Assembly: GCA_003427395.1 (NCBI GenBank)
Contig: BFEA01000213.1
Coordinates: forward strand, 1,643,027-1,691,915
DNA length: 48,889 nt
Reading direction: 5' to 3'
Source of the DNA: Chara braunii
Taxonomy: Eukaryota > Streptophyta > Charophyceae > Charales > Characeae
The stretch's first letter is position 1. The number at the start of each line of letters is the position of its first letter. The notes below the pieces were generated by a model. It made no database searches and was not told the origin of the DNA. It saw only the letters and a program-made list of their open reading frames with translations. Positions 10,712-19,373 of the stretch are shown in pieces. Position numbers and translations under genes: made by a program.

Positions 10712-11592
10712 NNNNNNNNNNNNNNNNNNNNNNNNNNNNNNNNNNNNNNNNNNNNNNNNNNNNNNNNNNNNNNNNNNNNNNNNNNNNNNNNNNNNNNNNN
10801 NNNNNNNNNNNNNNNNNNNNNNNNNNNNNNNNNNNNNNNNNNNNNNNNNNNNNNNNNNNNNNNNNNNNNNNNNNNNNNNNNNNNNNNNNNNNNNNNNNNN
10901 NNNNNNNNNNNNNNNNNNNNNNNNNNNNNNNNNNNNNNNNNNNNNNNNNNNNNNNNNNNNNNNNNNNNNNNNNNNNNNNNNAAAAAGAAAGAGAAAGAAG
11001 ACAGCAGGGTGAAAGGAGGCGAGGAAGGTGAAGGGAAGAAGAAGGTTGGTGAGGGAAAGAGAAGCCGGCAGCCATAGCTGACCGAAGGGTTGACCGGGAG
11101 AGTTGACCGGAAGTGTTGACCGGCGTTGACCGGAGCTGACTGGGGGTTGACCACGGGTTGACCAAAGCGTTGACCGGCGTTGACCAAGGCGTTGACCAAG
11201 GCGTTGACCAAGGCGTTGACCAAGACTTTGACCAAGACTTTGACCAAGTTGGAGCCGGTAAAATCTCGCCAAGCCTTCAGCCTATCCCTCGCCCTCTGGA
11301 TGTGCACACACCCTGTGGTACTTGCTGAGTCCAGTCTGTTTGTCTCTTCTTTCTGCATCGAGTCTCTTCTGCCCTAGGTGATAGTACTCTGTGGATGAAG
11401 GATAGGGCCTTGTTGACCAAACCCACACGGGCTGAGTAGGGCTAAAAACTGTGTCTGACGACTCGACTGTCTCGGAGGCCTAACCCTCCCAAGGACCGGT
11501 ACTGACCGGCGGGCTGCTCGATGTGGCACGGTAGGCCCGAAATCCGAGTTGTGGGCTGCACAACAGGCCGTCTAAGTCTTGAGAGACCTGCT
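10493..11592 (+). other. Element 1 leader with GA tract, assembly gap and GTTGACC repeats
   Basis: Non-coding leader. (GA)n at 10645-10711 runs into a 270-base N gap (10712-10981). After it, about 12 GTTGACC units spaced 10-14 bases (about 11088-11249) form a degenerate minisatellite, the later ones as GTTGACCAAGGC. GCCATAGC occurs at 10539-10546, 10574-10581 and 11071-11078. No gene. Confidence 0.8.
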
Positions 11593-11669
11593 GATCGCGT
11601 CGTCCTGTCTGCGACGTTAAATAATTCCTGAGGAGTTAGAGAGGATCTCCTTAAATGCCTCCTGATCAG
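11593..11669 (+). promoter_or_regulatory. Conserved leader hairpin, shared with element 3
   Basis: GATCG..GTCGTCCTG.CTGCGACGTTAAATAATTCCT.AGGAG...CTCCTTAAAT.CCTCCTGATCAG is also found at 40370-40442 in the leader of element 3. AGGAG can pair with CTCCT; the loop between them differs between copies (TTAGAGAGGAT here, ATGGGGGCT there) while both stem arms are kept. It lies about 170 bases before the gag start. A packaging or dimerisation signal or a translation element is possible; function is inference. Confidence 0.6.
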
Positions 11670-11840
11670 AAACAGGTCTAGTAGTGACAGCCATAGTTAG
11701 GTCCAGGCTAGAGACCCTAGTTGGCAGGATCCCTGTCCGGATTTTGTGAGTGTTAGATTGAGTCAGTAGGTTTGTCAGTCAGGGGTTAGAGTCTATGTGG
11801 TGAGGTTTGGAACCGCTGACCCGGTTGTGCACTTGTCACC

Positions 11841-12875
11841 ATGGTTGACCTTCGTAGTGGGAAGAGCACTAGCCCCTATACCCAGGAATAGCAAGAGCAG
11901 ATGGCCGCCTTAGTAAGAGAGAATAAGGAGAGGAAAAAGCTCCTCAAAGAAGCGAAGCTAAAAGCTATCGCAGAGGAGCAGGCGGCAAAGATGAAGAAAC
12001 TGGAGGAGGAGATGAAGAGAGTTCAGCAGGAGGAGGAAGAGAGGAGAAAGGCTGCCGAAGAGGAAGCAGCAGAAGAAGAAGAAAAAGAGAGAATGCGTAT
12101 TGAAAGTAGAGAGGGGAGTAGTGGCACGAAGAGGGATGAAGACGCAGAGATGGAGAAGAAGATTAGCGAGTGGATAGCTAATTTATCGCTTGGGGAGGAT
12201 GAGGAGGCAGAGTTCTATGTGCCCCAGGACGAGAGGGATGCGTTAGCTCAGAAGCTAGCAGCAATGGAGGACCCCCTGGAAAGACAAGAAAGAGAGGAGG
12301 AGAAAAAGTTAGAGTGGAAATTGAGAATGAAGAGGGAAAGGAAAGGAGGAGGGATGAGGTTAACAGGTTGACCGCAGAGGTGGTGAAGATGAAGGATTGT
12401 AGGCAGGAGGTGGAGGCTCAGGCAGACGACAAGGCCAAATGGGATAAGGTGTTGGGGTACCTGGAGGTGTTGAGCGCAGCTTGGATGGAGGAACGCCAAG
12501 CCAATAGAGCACAAGAGGTAGCCCTGAAGGCCATGCGGTCCGGTTTTCGGGATTTTGTCCGCGAGATGGTTACCCACGTTGGAGGGAAAGTCAGACGGTT
12601 GAGAGACAACGTGGGGAAGTTCTGTGAGGGTGCCATTGAGGGCGCCAAAGTAGTAGCCGCTGCTGAGGGCGAGGCTAGACCTTGCAAAGAACCAGTCAAA
12701 CTTAAGTTTCCCGATGCTTATGGTGGGAAGTCTGACGAGAACTTCGATAACTGGGAGGCTAGCATAAACAGTTATGTTTACTTACAGCATATCGTACAGG
12801 ACGATCAGGTCCTGGTAGCCTTCCAGGCCCTCAAGGACGAAGCGGCTAGTTTTGCTAGGTCCCTCGTGCGCGCGG
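11841..12875 (+). pseudogene. gag: Element 1 gag, N-terminal part
   Basis: Start chosen at ATG 11841 in a strong context (GTCACCATGG), giving MVDLRSGKSTSPYTQE. An in-frame TAG at 11889 (probably CAG mutated) interrupts it, and the frame continues from 11892. Then follows a long Glu/Lys-rich coiled coil (11900-12360). A frameshift near 12320-12365 moves the frame; the coiled coil continues, and the capsid-like part begins with KLKFPDAYGGKSDENFDNW (about 12698) and SYVYLQHIVQDD. The ORF is cut at 12875 by the 5.4-kb insertion and resumes at 18275. The product would be the structural protein of the cytoplasmic particle. Confidence 0.8.
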
Positions 12876-14000
12876 TGTCGGAAGGCGCGGTGTCCCGGCC
12901 CTCCTCTGCGTACCAAGTCCCTGCTTGGTGTCGGTCTCTGCTCCGACGTTACGGCCTGAAGGCAAGCTCTCAAACTTCTATGACCCCTAGTACCCAGGTT
13001 GTGTCCTGTGTCCGGTGTGGACTAGTCCTGTTGATGCCTGCCTCAGCAAAAAGAGGGGTGCGCCACAGGACTTTCCTTTGGTCCACGCAGGCTCGGCGCC
13101 CTGCTGTACAGCAGAGCACAACCGGCCTGTGGCCGTGGTAGCCGCTGGGTTCGTCGTGGGACGTAAAAGTAAAGGGATGGGCGCTGCCTTTTCTACTGCG
13201 CGCCGAGTGCCCCTCTGCCAGGTTATGGGTTAGGTCCACGGGAAAGATGTCGCTGTCAGGTAGAGAAGGGCCTAGAAGAGGGAAGTAAAAGGGAAAGAAA
13301 ATATGAAAAAGAAAATAAAAGCTAACCGTCAAGCCAAAACAATGGCTTGAGCTCCTGCTTTAATTTGGGGGTGGCCAGCGGTTCAATTCCTAGGCCGCAG
13401 TCGCTGTCAGGTAACCTGGCCTGCTTGGAGTTGAAGGGATCGTCTTGTCCTGATGGTTGTGATCCAGACCAGGTGCAAGGACTTGATAAGAGTAATCCGT
13501 GCGACTGAACTACCAGCCTTTATTTGGGGGAATCTGACGGCCACTAGTCGTCTTGTCGTTACGTTTTTCGTTCCTTTCTTTACTTTTACTATTACTAATT
13601 ATTACTATTATCCTATCGGTTTCTCAGACGAGGCTTTCCTCTTTGGTCTCTGTCACTTCGCGGGAAGGCCAACGGCTTGAAATTCAAGCGCGGCTGCTGT
13701 ATGTGGCCCAGACTGATTTGGCCTGTCATATTGGTACTGATGGTTGGGAGGCTCAACCGGGCATCGCGCGATAGGACCCCAAAAGGTGGGCGACCCGCGG
13801 CCGCATTGGTAGGAGGCTTATCACCCCCCCGTGGAAGGTCATAAGCCCCCTCCTTGCCATCGAACGCGGGTACCCGATGGCAATAGCTCAAGGGTTTCTC
13901 TTGAGGGGAAAATCTGGTGGTTGGGATCCCGTTATAGGATCACTGTGCGCCGGCTGTTGTTCCATATGCTGAGATGCAGTGAACGCTGGACTTCTACCTT
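12876..14000. other. Left arm of the insertion, no clear gene
   Basis: No recognisable coding sequence. CTTTA(A)TTTGGGGG occurs at about 13358 and 13519. A perfect 6-bp hairpin AAGCCA/TGGCTT lies near 13333-13350, and GGTTCAATTCC near 13380 resembles a tRNA B box, but no tRNA can be built around it. Confidence 0.4.
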
Positions 14001-14001
14001 C

Positions 14002-14009
14002 TATAAAAG
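14002..14009 (+). promoter_or_regulatory. TATA-like element before the 14231 ORF
   Basis: CTATAAAAG within TTCTATAAAAGAAAG, about 220 bases before the ATG at 14231. Position and sequence fit a core promoter. Confidence 0.4.
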
Positions 14010-14230
14010 AAAGTGGTCCTCCGTTCTTCTTCACGAGAGTGCAGAGGGTGCACTTGCTGTTACTCGTTGGTGAGAGTTAGTGGCAGTGAGCTGAGGCCCT
14101 CGTCTCTTGACTGCCTGGGCTGGCTAAAGCTCGCGCGAATTGGAAGGTAGGAGGGTGAGGTGAGTTGGTAGACCTACTGTGCACGCGTGCATCAGGTACC
14201 GGCTCTGGCTATTCCTAGTGGAAGGTGGCC

Positions 14231-14638
14231 ATGGCGCGGAGCAACGGCCTTTTTGGCTATAGGCCAGGGCATTTAAGGTTCTACTGGAGCTGGGAGCCGA
14301 TGCGCGAAGAAGGGGCTACGGTGGATGCCTGCTTGAGTTACATTAAGAGTGACGGGCAGGCCAGACTAAAGATCAACGTCTACGGGGGGAAGGAGCAAGA
14401 AATGAGGGAGGACAAGAAAGTCCAGGGCGCGGTTACTGAGGCTCGGGATCGAGCCGAGCGGAGGTGCAGAAGGGACGGAGTGACCGCGGCCCTGAAGGTC
14501 ACGGTCACTTACCACGAGGAAGAGACTACCACGAGTACTACTGAGCGAGAGCAGCAGGAGCTGGACCGGGACTCAGAGGCTGAGTCCGAAGCGAGCGATG
14601 CGCAGACCCAGTCTTGGCATGGGCTGGAACAATGGTGA
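14231..14638 (+). CDS. Hypothetical protein in the insertion
   Basis: 135 codons from an ATG in strong context (GTGGCCATGG) to TGA at 14636. Not recognised. The N-terminal part carries aromatic residues (HLRFYWSWEP) and a possible small alpha/beta region (ATVDACLSYIKSDGQARLKI). A basic middle (ARDRAERRCRRDG) is followed by KVTVTYHEEE and an acidic Ser/Thr/Glu-rich C-terminus. No signal peptide or membrane segment. A TATA-like element lies 220 bases upstream. It is the longest ATG-initiated ORF in the left half of the insertion. Coding status is unproven; it could be a captured exon or a chance ORF in GC-rich DNA. Confidence 0.35.
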   Translation: MARSNGLFGYRPGHLRFYWSWEPMREEGATVDACLSYIKSDGQARLKINVYGGKEQEMREDKKVQGAVTEARDRAERRCRRDGVTAALKVTVTYHEEETTTSTTEREQQELDRDSEAESEASDAQTQSWHGLEQW

Positions 14639-14639
14639 A

Positions 14640-16640
14640 GAGAGCACCCGCCAGCGGAGTCTGTAGAGGACGGCCCTGAGGCCAGTTCGGCTCAGCGGAG
14701 GGACTGAACCCGAGGCAGTTATGCGCGTACGCGGGCTACACGTGGACGATCCGGGAGCAGTAAGGGGGGAAAAAGGTCAAAGAGAAGAGAGCGAGACAGG
14801 GGGCGAATCCAATGCGGTTGACGTCAATTGCTGCGTAGGTGCTCGTGTAATGCGTGAGCCTTCTACGGTCGTCAGGTGGGAGATGGAGAAAGAGACAGAA
14901 TGAGGGAGCAAGAGAGAGACAGGAGAGAGACGCGCGTGGCTATTCAAGAAAAGAGCGCGCGGGTGATCAGAGCAACAACTCTTGGTGTTTGGGCAGTTCC
15001 AAGAGGGTGATAGAGTCCAGGCTGCGGTGATAGCGTAGCGCTGCATTCGGGCAGAAGTGGTCAGACTATGCCTCTATGAGTAGAGAGCCGACTGATCTGC
15101 TCAGAAGACTCGGTGGTGTTTGCTTGGTTAGAGTGTTGTTCTATTGACGACTGCAACTGCCTAGAATTGGTCATGATCAGATGTAACTTTGGCCATTCAT
15201 GTCCTGACAGGACGTGCGGCGAGAGAGGATCATTGCGCTTCTTCCATCCTATTCCTGGGTAGTCTGAGTCGCTCCCTATCGCTACACGAAGATTAGCAAG
15301 AAAGAAATGCTGGCCGGAACTGGGCCTATGTGTTGCCTGTGAGAGGAGAGGAAGTATACTCGCGGGTAGACACACAAGGTAGTTTGTACAAGAAGGGTCA
15401 AGTGACATCGCTCACCTATGTGCATTTTCTCCTCCTGTGACAACCTGCTCTTACCTAGCTAGTGCTCAGAGGAACTCCCACAGCTTGGCCATGTCGGAAC
15501 AGAAGGGTTAATAGATTTACCCACCTATCTTGTTCACTCATATGTATATATCTCCTAGGTGCTGGCGGAGGTCAGATAACTGATGATCTGCACTCTGTCC
15601 GTAAGTGACCGTCTGTCAGGGTTTATTGTTACTTGGCCACTGCCTGGCAATTCTTAGAAGCGACGCCAACTCACCAATCAATCAAGCTTCCGGCTAGAGA
15701 ACAGATACTAATAACGCCCAGCCAGACCATCTCAAGCCTGTAATTCATCCTGCAGAGTGGATTTTGTCTTGACGCTGATCCTGCAAACAGATAATCATAG
15801 TGTAAAAGGAATTCCCGACCATACCCCTGAAGATAATAGAGTAGGCGGTATCGAAACTCCCCAGCATTAATTGACTGAACTAAAAGTCAGCGACAGGGCA
15901 GGTATGAAGAAGAAAACTATGGGGGACAAAGAAAATGTGAGAACGACCTGTGCTCTCTGTCGGGACAGAAGTGACGGTTGGGGAGAAAAAGCAGTCCAGG
16001 ATGCCCAACACCTCCAAGAGCTAGTGAGGACGAGTGCACTGAATCTGGTAAAGGGTCAGAAACGTATCACGTACACTTTCTATTTCTACGGGCTGGACTG
16101 TCAGCTGCACAGCACGCTCCCCTTCGGCGAGACTGTTGATCGAGCGAGAAAAACAGTCAATGGCCAACAACTTGAATGAGACAGAACGTCTCGTAAACAG
16201 CACGCAGAAAATAGCAGGTTGGACAAGCGGGAAATTCCCGAGGACAGTCAGTGTATCCAATCAGTAAGCGACACACTCTTAGGGCTCAGTCATGTTATCA
16301 GTCACCGTTACTCAGTGTAGTTACCAGTGATCTGTGCTCAATGTTGTTGTCAGTGCCCTGTGCCAGGCACTGTTGATAGTGACCTACGTTTTGTGTTGTT
16401 GTCAGCGGCCAGTGCCCAACACCGTTGTCAAGTGGGCAGCACACCATGTTGCTAATAAGTCGGCAATGATTGATCAGTATATAGTCAGTGTTCTATCACA
16501 GTTCTATCATCGTTCAGTCAGTTTTTAGTCAAAGATTGATCAGTGTGTAATCAGTATTCTATCAGTATTCAATCGAAGTCTCAGATGCCAGACACTAATC
16601 AGCAAACAACAGTTGCAGCCAGTCATCAAGTGACCATCGC
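14640..16640. other. Insertion middle, weak ORFs only
   Basis: No confident gene. A 100-codon frame at 15871-16179 starts with TTG and has CALCRDRSDGWG near 15950 and ITYTFYFYGLDCQLHS near 16065. It is not recognised and has no good ATG. A possible short exon lies at about 15560-15600 (CTCCTAG acceptor, CCGTAAGT donor). TATATA-rich sequence lies near 15541. 16290-16440 repeats TGTTGTTGTCAG words. Confidence 0.3.
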
Positions 16641-16659
16641 ATAGAGACCTTCCAAACAA

Positions 16660-16995
16660 TCAGTTCCTTGATCAGCAATCAATCAGTTCCTTGATCAGCA
16701 ATCCATCAGTTCCTTGATCAACAATCAATCAGTTTTCAGATCAGCAATCAATCCGTTCCTTGATCAGCAATCCATCAGTTCCTTGATCAACAATCAATCA
16801 GTTTTCCTTGATCAGCAATCAATCAGTTTTCCTGATCAGCAATCAATCAGTTTTCCAGATCAGCAATCAATCAGTTCCTTGATCAACAATCAATCAGTTC
16901 CTTGATCAACAATCAATCAGTTTTCCAGATCAGCAATCAATCAGTTTTCCAGATCAGCAATCAATCTGTTTTCCAGATCAGCAATCAATTGGTAT
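16660..16995. repeat. 23-25-bp minisatellite
   Basis: About 14 units of TTCCTTGATCAGCAATCAATCAG, with variants TTTTCCAGATCAGCAATCAATC. Each unit carries the palindrome TGATCA or a near version, and CAATCAATC, the word that also fills the AATC tract at 24065-24335. Confidence 0.9.
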
Positions 16996-17123
16996 TCAGT
17001 TCCCAGCCAGGCATTCAGTCGGCTTGAGTAAGACTCTATCCTACCAAGTAACTTTCATTTATACACTCATCAGTCAAAGCCGGCTTCTTTCTTCTGTCAG
17101 AAAGTATCAATTTAATTGAGCTT

Positions 17124-17676
17124 ATGAGGGAGATTAATCCCATTTCAGTTGACCCGTCGGTCCTTGACAGTCTCAATCGGGTAGCTACCAAGGAGAGCTT
17201 CCCCTACAAATATGTCAAGATCGATGGGTTCAAGCGCGAAGATCTGTCTATCTTCGTCGTCCTCACTGAGTTTGCTGAAGGTACAGTCAAAGACCTGCGG
17301 ATTTTTCTGAAGAAAGGGAAACATACACACCCTCATTTTGATGCAGTGTGGGTTGCAGCAGCCAGGTTCGTGCAATGGAAAGCTAAGAGACTATAGGAAA
17401 GCACAAAGCAACGTAGTCTATAACTTTGGTCCTAAGCTTTTCGTTGATTATCCTAAACCTCCAGTACCTTTCATTTTCACTGACGACTCTTATTGGGGAG
17501 GACTGGTGGACTTGGCCAAGAGATACATATCGCCAGCCGTGATCGACTACGAGGCAGTGACTGAGCCCTCCGAGTTTCCACACCTCAGGAGGGGCATTTT
17601 CTCTCAGCCATATCTCCCCACTCTATGGGAGGAGTTTTGTGCCATGATTGACTTCCGTATCATGGGACTCGGATGA
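17124..17676 (+). pseudogene. Unknown protein gene in the insertion, one frameshift
   Basis: Two overlapping frames give about 180 residues. The first (17124-17396) starts MREINPISVDPSVLDSLN and includes FPYKYVKIDGFKREDLSIF and LRIFLKKGKHTHPHFD; the second (about 17380-17676) has YRKAQSNVVYNFGPKLF, DYPKPPVPFIFTDDSYWGG and WEEFCAMIDFRIMG. The join falls near 17385, where one frame ends at TAG. Composition is that of a real soluble protein. I do not recognise the family. AATAAA lies at 17771, so a transcript could end there. It may be a captured host gene fragment or a gene of the insertion itself. Confidence 0.5.
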
Positions 17677-18270
17677 AAATGTCCGGAACTAGCAGGCTTC
17701 AGGTGGCTCCACAAACAGAAGCCACAACCTCAGAGAGTACGGGGACATGGCAAAAAGCCCAAACGACAGACAATAAAATGAGAGATTGAGTGTGAAGCTT
17801 AGAGGGATGAGTGAGGACTCCTGATTGGTGTTGGCCATGCTTCCTTCCACATGTACTCCCTGAGGCTATAATGAGTTCTCATTCTTCCCTCATTCATTTG
17901 ACTTTGTCGTTACTCGAGTCAGTTGGTCTTGCTTCTTGCATTGTTTTTGCCTGAGGATTGTTTTATGGATGATTCTGTCACAGTTCTCAAAATCAGATTG
18001 ACATTAATTGATGCATGCATAGCACTTCACAATTTCATGATTATTATTTGCAAAACTCTCTACTGTTCTGAATCAAAATAAAAGATTCCTAAGACCGGGG
18101 ACCGGCGAAGACCGCAATTGAAGGGTCTCGCTCGAAGTCGGACGCACACAACAGGAAGGGATTTGCATTATTTAATTTATTCTATTTATTGCAATTCATA
18201 ACAAAATCCTGCATGACAGCCTGTTGGCTTTCTGGTCGCCCGAAGTAGCCCGACTAGAAAATGTGCGACA
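17677..18270. other. Right arm of the insertion
   Basis: AT-rich, non-coding. AATAAA-type signals occur near 17771 and 18076. 18088-18110 is a short GC-rich GACCGGGGACCGGCGAAGACC. 18160-18200 is very AT-rich. Ends with ATGTGCGACA. Confidence 0.5.
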
Positions 18271-18274
18271 GCGG

Positions 18275-19208
18275 CCGGTTGTGAAAACAACATGGTCGCC
18301 TATTCCAAGGTTACCCCTCTCCCTCAATTCTCAAGCTCCTTAGGGAGCGATTCGCTGATCTTCGCAGAGGCGTTAGAGCCTCTGACAAGCTCCAAACTAT
18401 CCACTCACGGCAGTGGAGGAGTGCCAAGGCACTCAAGGCAGTAATGGACGACCTGGTGGCCGTCTCGGACCATGGGGTGACTGAGTCCCAGTTGGTCCAG
18501 TTATTTTATCGTGCCATGCCAGAGGCCCTGCATGGGCACTTCTTTGACAAATCCCAACAGCCCACCATGACGTACGATGCGCTCAGTAGAGAGGTGGTGG
18601 TGTTTGAGGCCAAGTCCATGCCAGTTACCACTTTCTGGCATAAGGACTTAGACAAGGGGAAAAAGTGGAAAGGCCGTACCATCTCAGGCCAAGTGAAGGC
18701 CAAGGATCATATGATCCTTACTTTAGAAGAAGGTGGTACAGATGAGGTCCCATACAGTCAGATCGAATGGGGCCTTGAGGAGGAGGATAGTAGCGTGGGG
18801 CAGGGGAGGTCCTATGCTGCTGTCGCGGCTGGAGGGAGGCCGCAAAGTAGAGGAGGAGGCCAGGGCCAAAGGGGTCAGGCCATGGGAGGCCGAGGACTGG
18901 GCGCACAGGGGGTTGGCGGACAAGGGAACCGCCAAGTGGGAGGTAGGGGTCAAGGTCCCCCGCCAAATCATCAAGGTTCTTGTCGGTCCCCACAGGGACG
19001 AGGTGGGAGGCCACCTCAAGGAGGATGGCACCCAGGCTTGCCATAGGGCAGGCCCTGGGAAGACTTGGGCTTGGACCAGCGCGTATGGCAGGAACGCGTG
19101 AACTTGGGTAAGTGCGTGTTTTGTGGTGACCCAGCCCACGGAATTAAATTTTGTCCACAATACAGACAGGCCCGATGGGCTGCTCAGCAGTCAAAAGGCA
19201 GCCGCCAG
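18275..19208 (+). pseudogene. gag: Element 1 gag, C-terminal part with zinc knuckle
   Basis: Continuation of gag after the insertion. It resumes in frame as CENNMVAYSKVTPLPQ, then shifts frame near 18335, after which LLRERFADLRRGVRASDKLQ runs on as capsid to about 18650. A Gly/Gln/Arg-rich stretch follows (18790-19040), then an in-frame TAG at 19044 (CAG mutated). After that is a CCHC zinc knuckle, CVFCGDPAHGIKFC (about 19113-19154), which binds genomic RNA. The frame ends at TAG 19206. Frames before and after 19044 are the same, so one polypeptide is implied. Confidence 0.8.
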
Positions 19209-19373
19209 TAGGGGTCGCAACTGCCCCTACTTCAAGGCCATGTGGGGAAGCGAGCGCGCGCACATAGGAAACTCCCAAACCACATGAGCCTATGGCAGAG
19301 GTTGCAGGCCCGTGCCTAGCTAGCTGTCCAGAGACTGCTTGTGTTAGCGTCTCTCTAGGCACGTCCCTCATAG

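Larger units (their letters stand above)
12876..18270. mobile_element. Unclassified 5,395-bp insertion within element 1 gag
   Basis: Both ends are fixed by the gag reading frame. GCGG occurs on each side (12872-12875, 18271-18274), and deleting the insertion plus one GCGG restores SLVRAAGCENNMVAY in frame. The insertion starts TGTCGGAAGG and ends ATGTGCGACA: TG...CA with 5-bp inverted ends TGTCG/CGACA. I found no direct repeat between the ends, so it is not an obvious LTR element, and I recognise no RT, transposase or integrase. It holds an ORF at 14231-14638, a 23-bp minisatellite, and a two-frame ORF at 17124-17676 followed by AATAAA. It could be a non-autonomous element that captured genes, or a Ginger-like DNA transposon (TGT...ACA ends, 4-bp duplication). 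Confidence 0.75.

Noticed and set aside
10245-11358. Open frames running through the N gap in the element 1 leader
   Set aside because: They exist only because Ns and the GA repeat contain no stops.
13330-13352. Hairpin AAGCCA/TGGCTT as a terminator or small RNA
   Set aside because: A 6-bp stem alone is common by chance in this much sequence.
12876-18270. The insertion as an ordinary LTR retrotransposon
   Set aside because: It has TG...CA ends and a 4-bp duplication, but I found no sequence from its left end repeated near its right end and no primer site.
12876-18270. The insertion as a Helitron
   Set aside because: No TC start or CTRR end with hairpin, and Helitrons do not make a target duplication.
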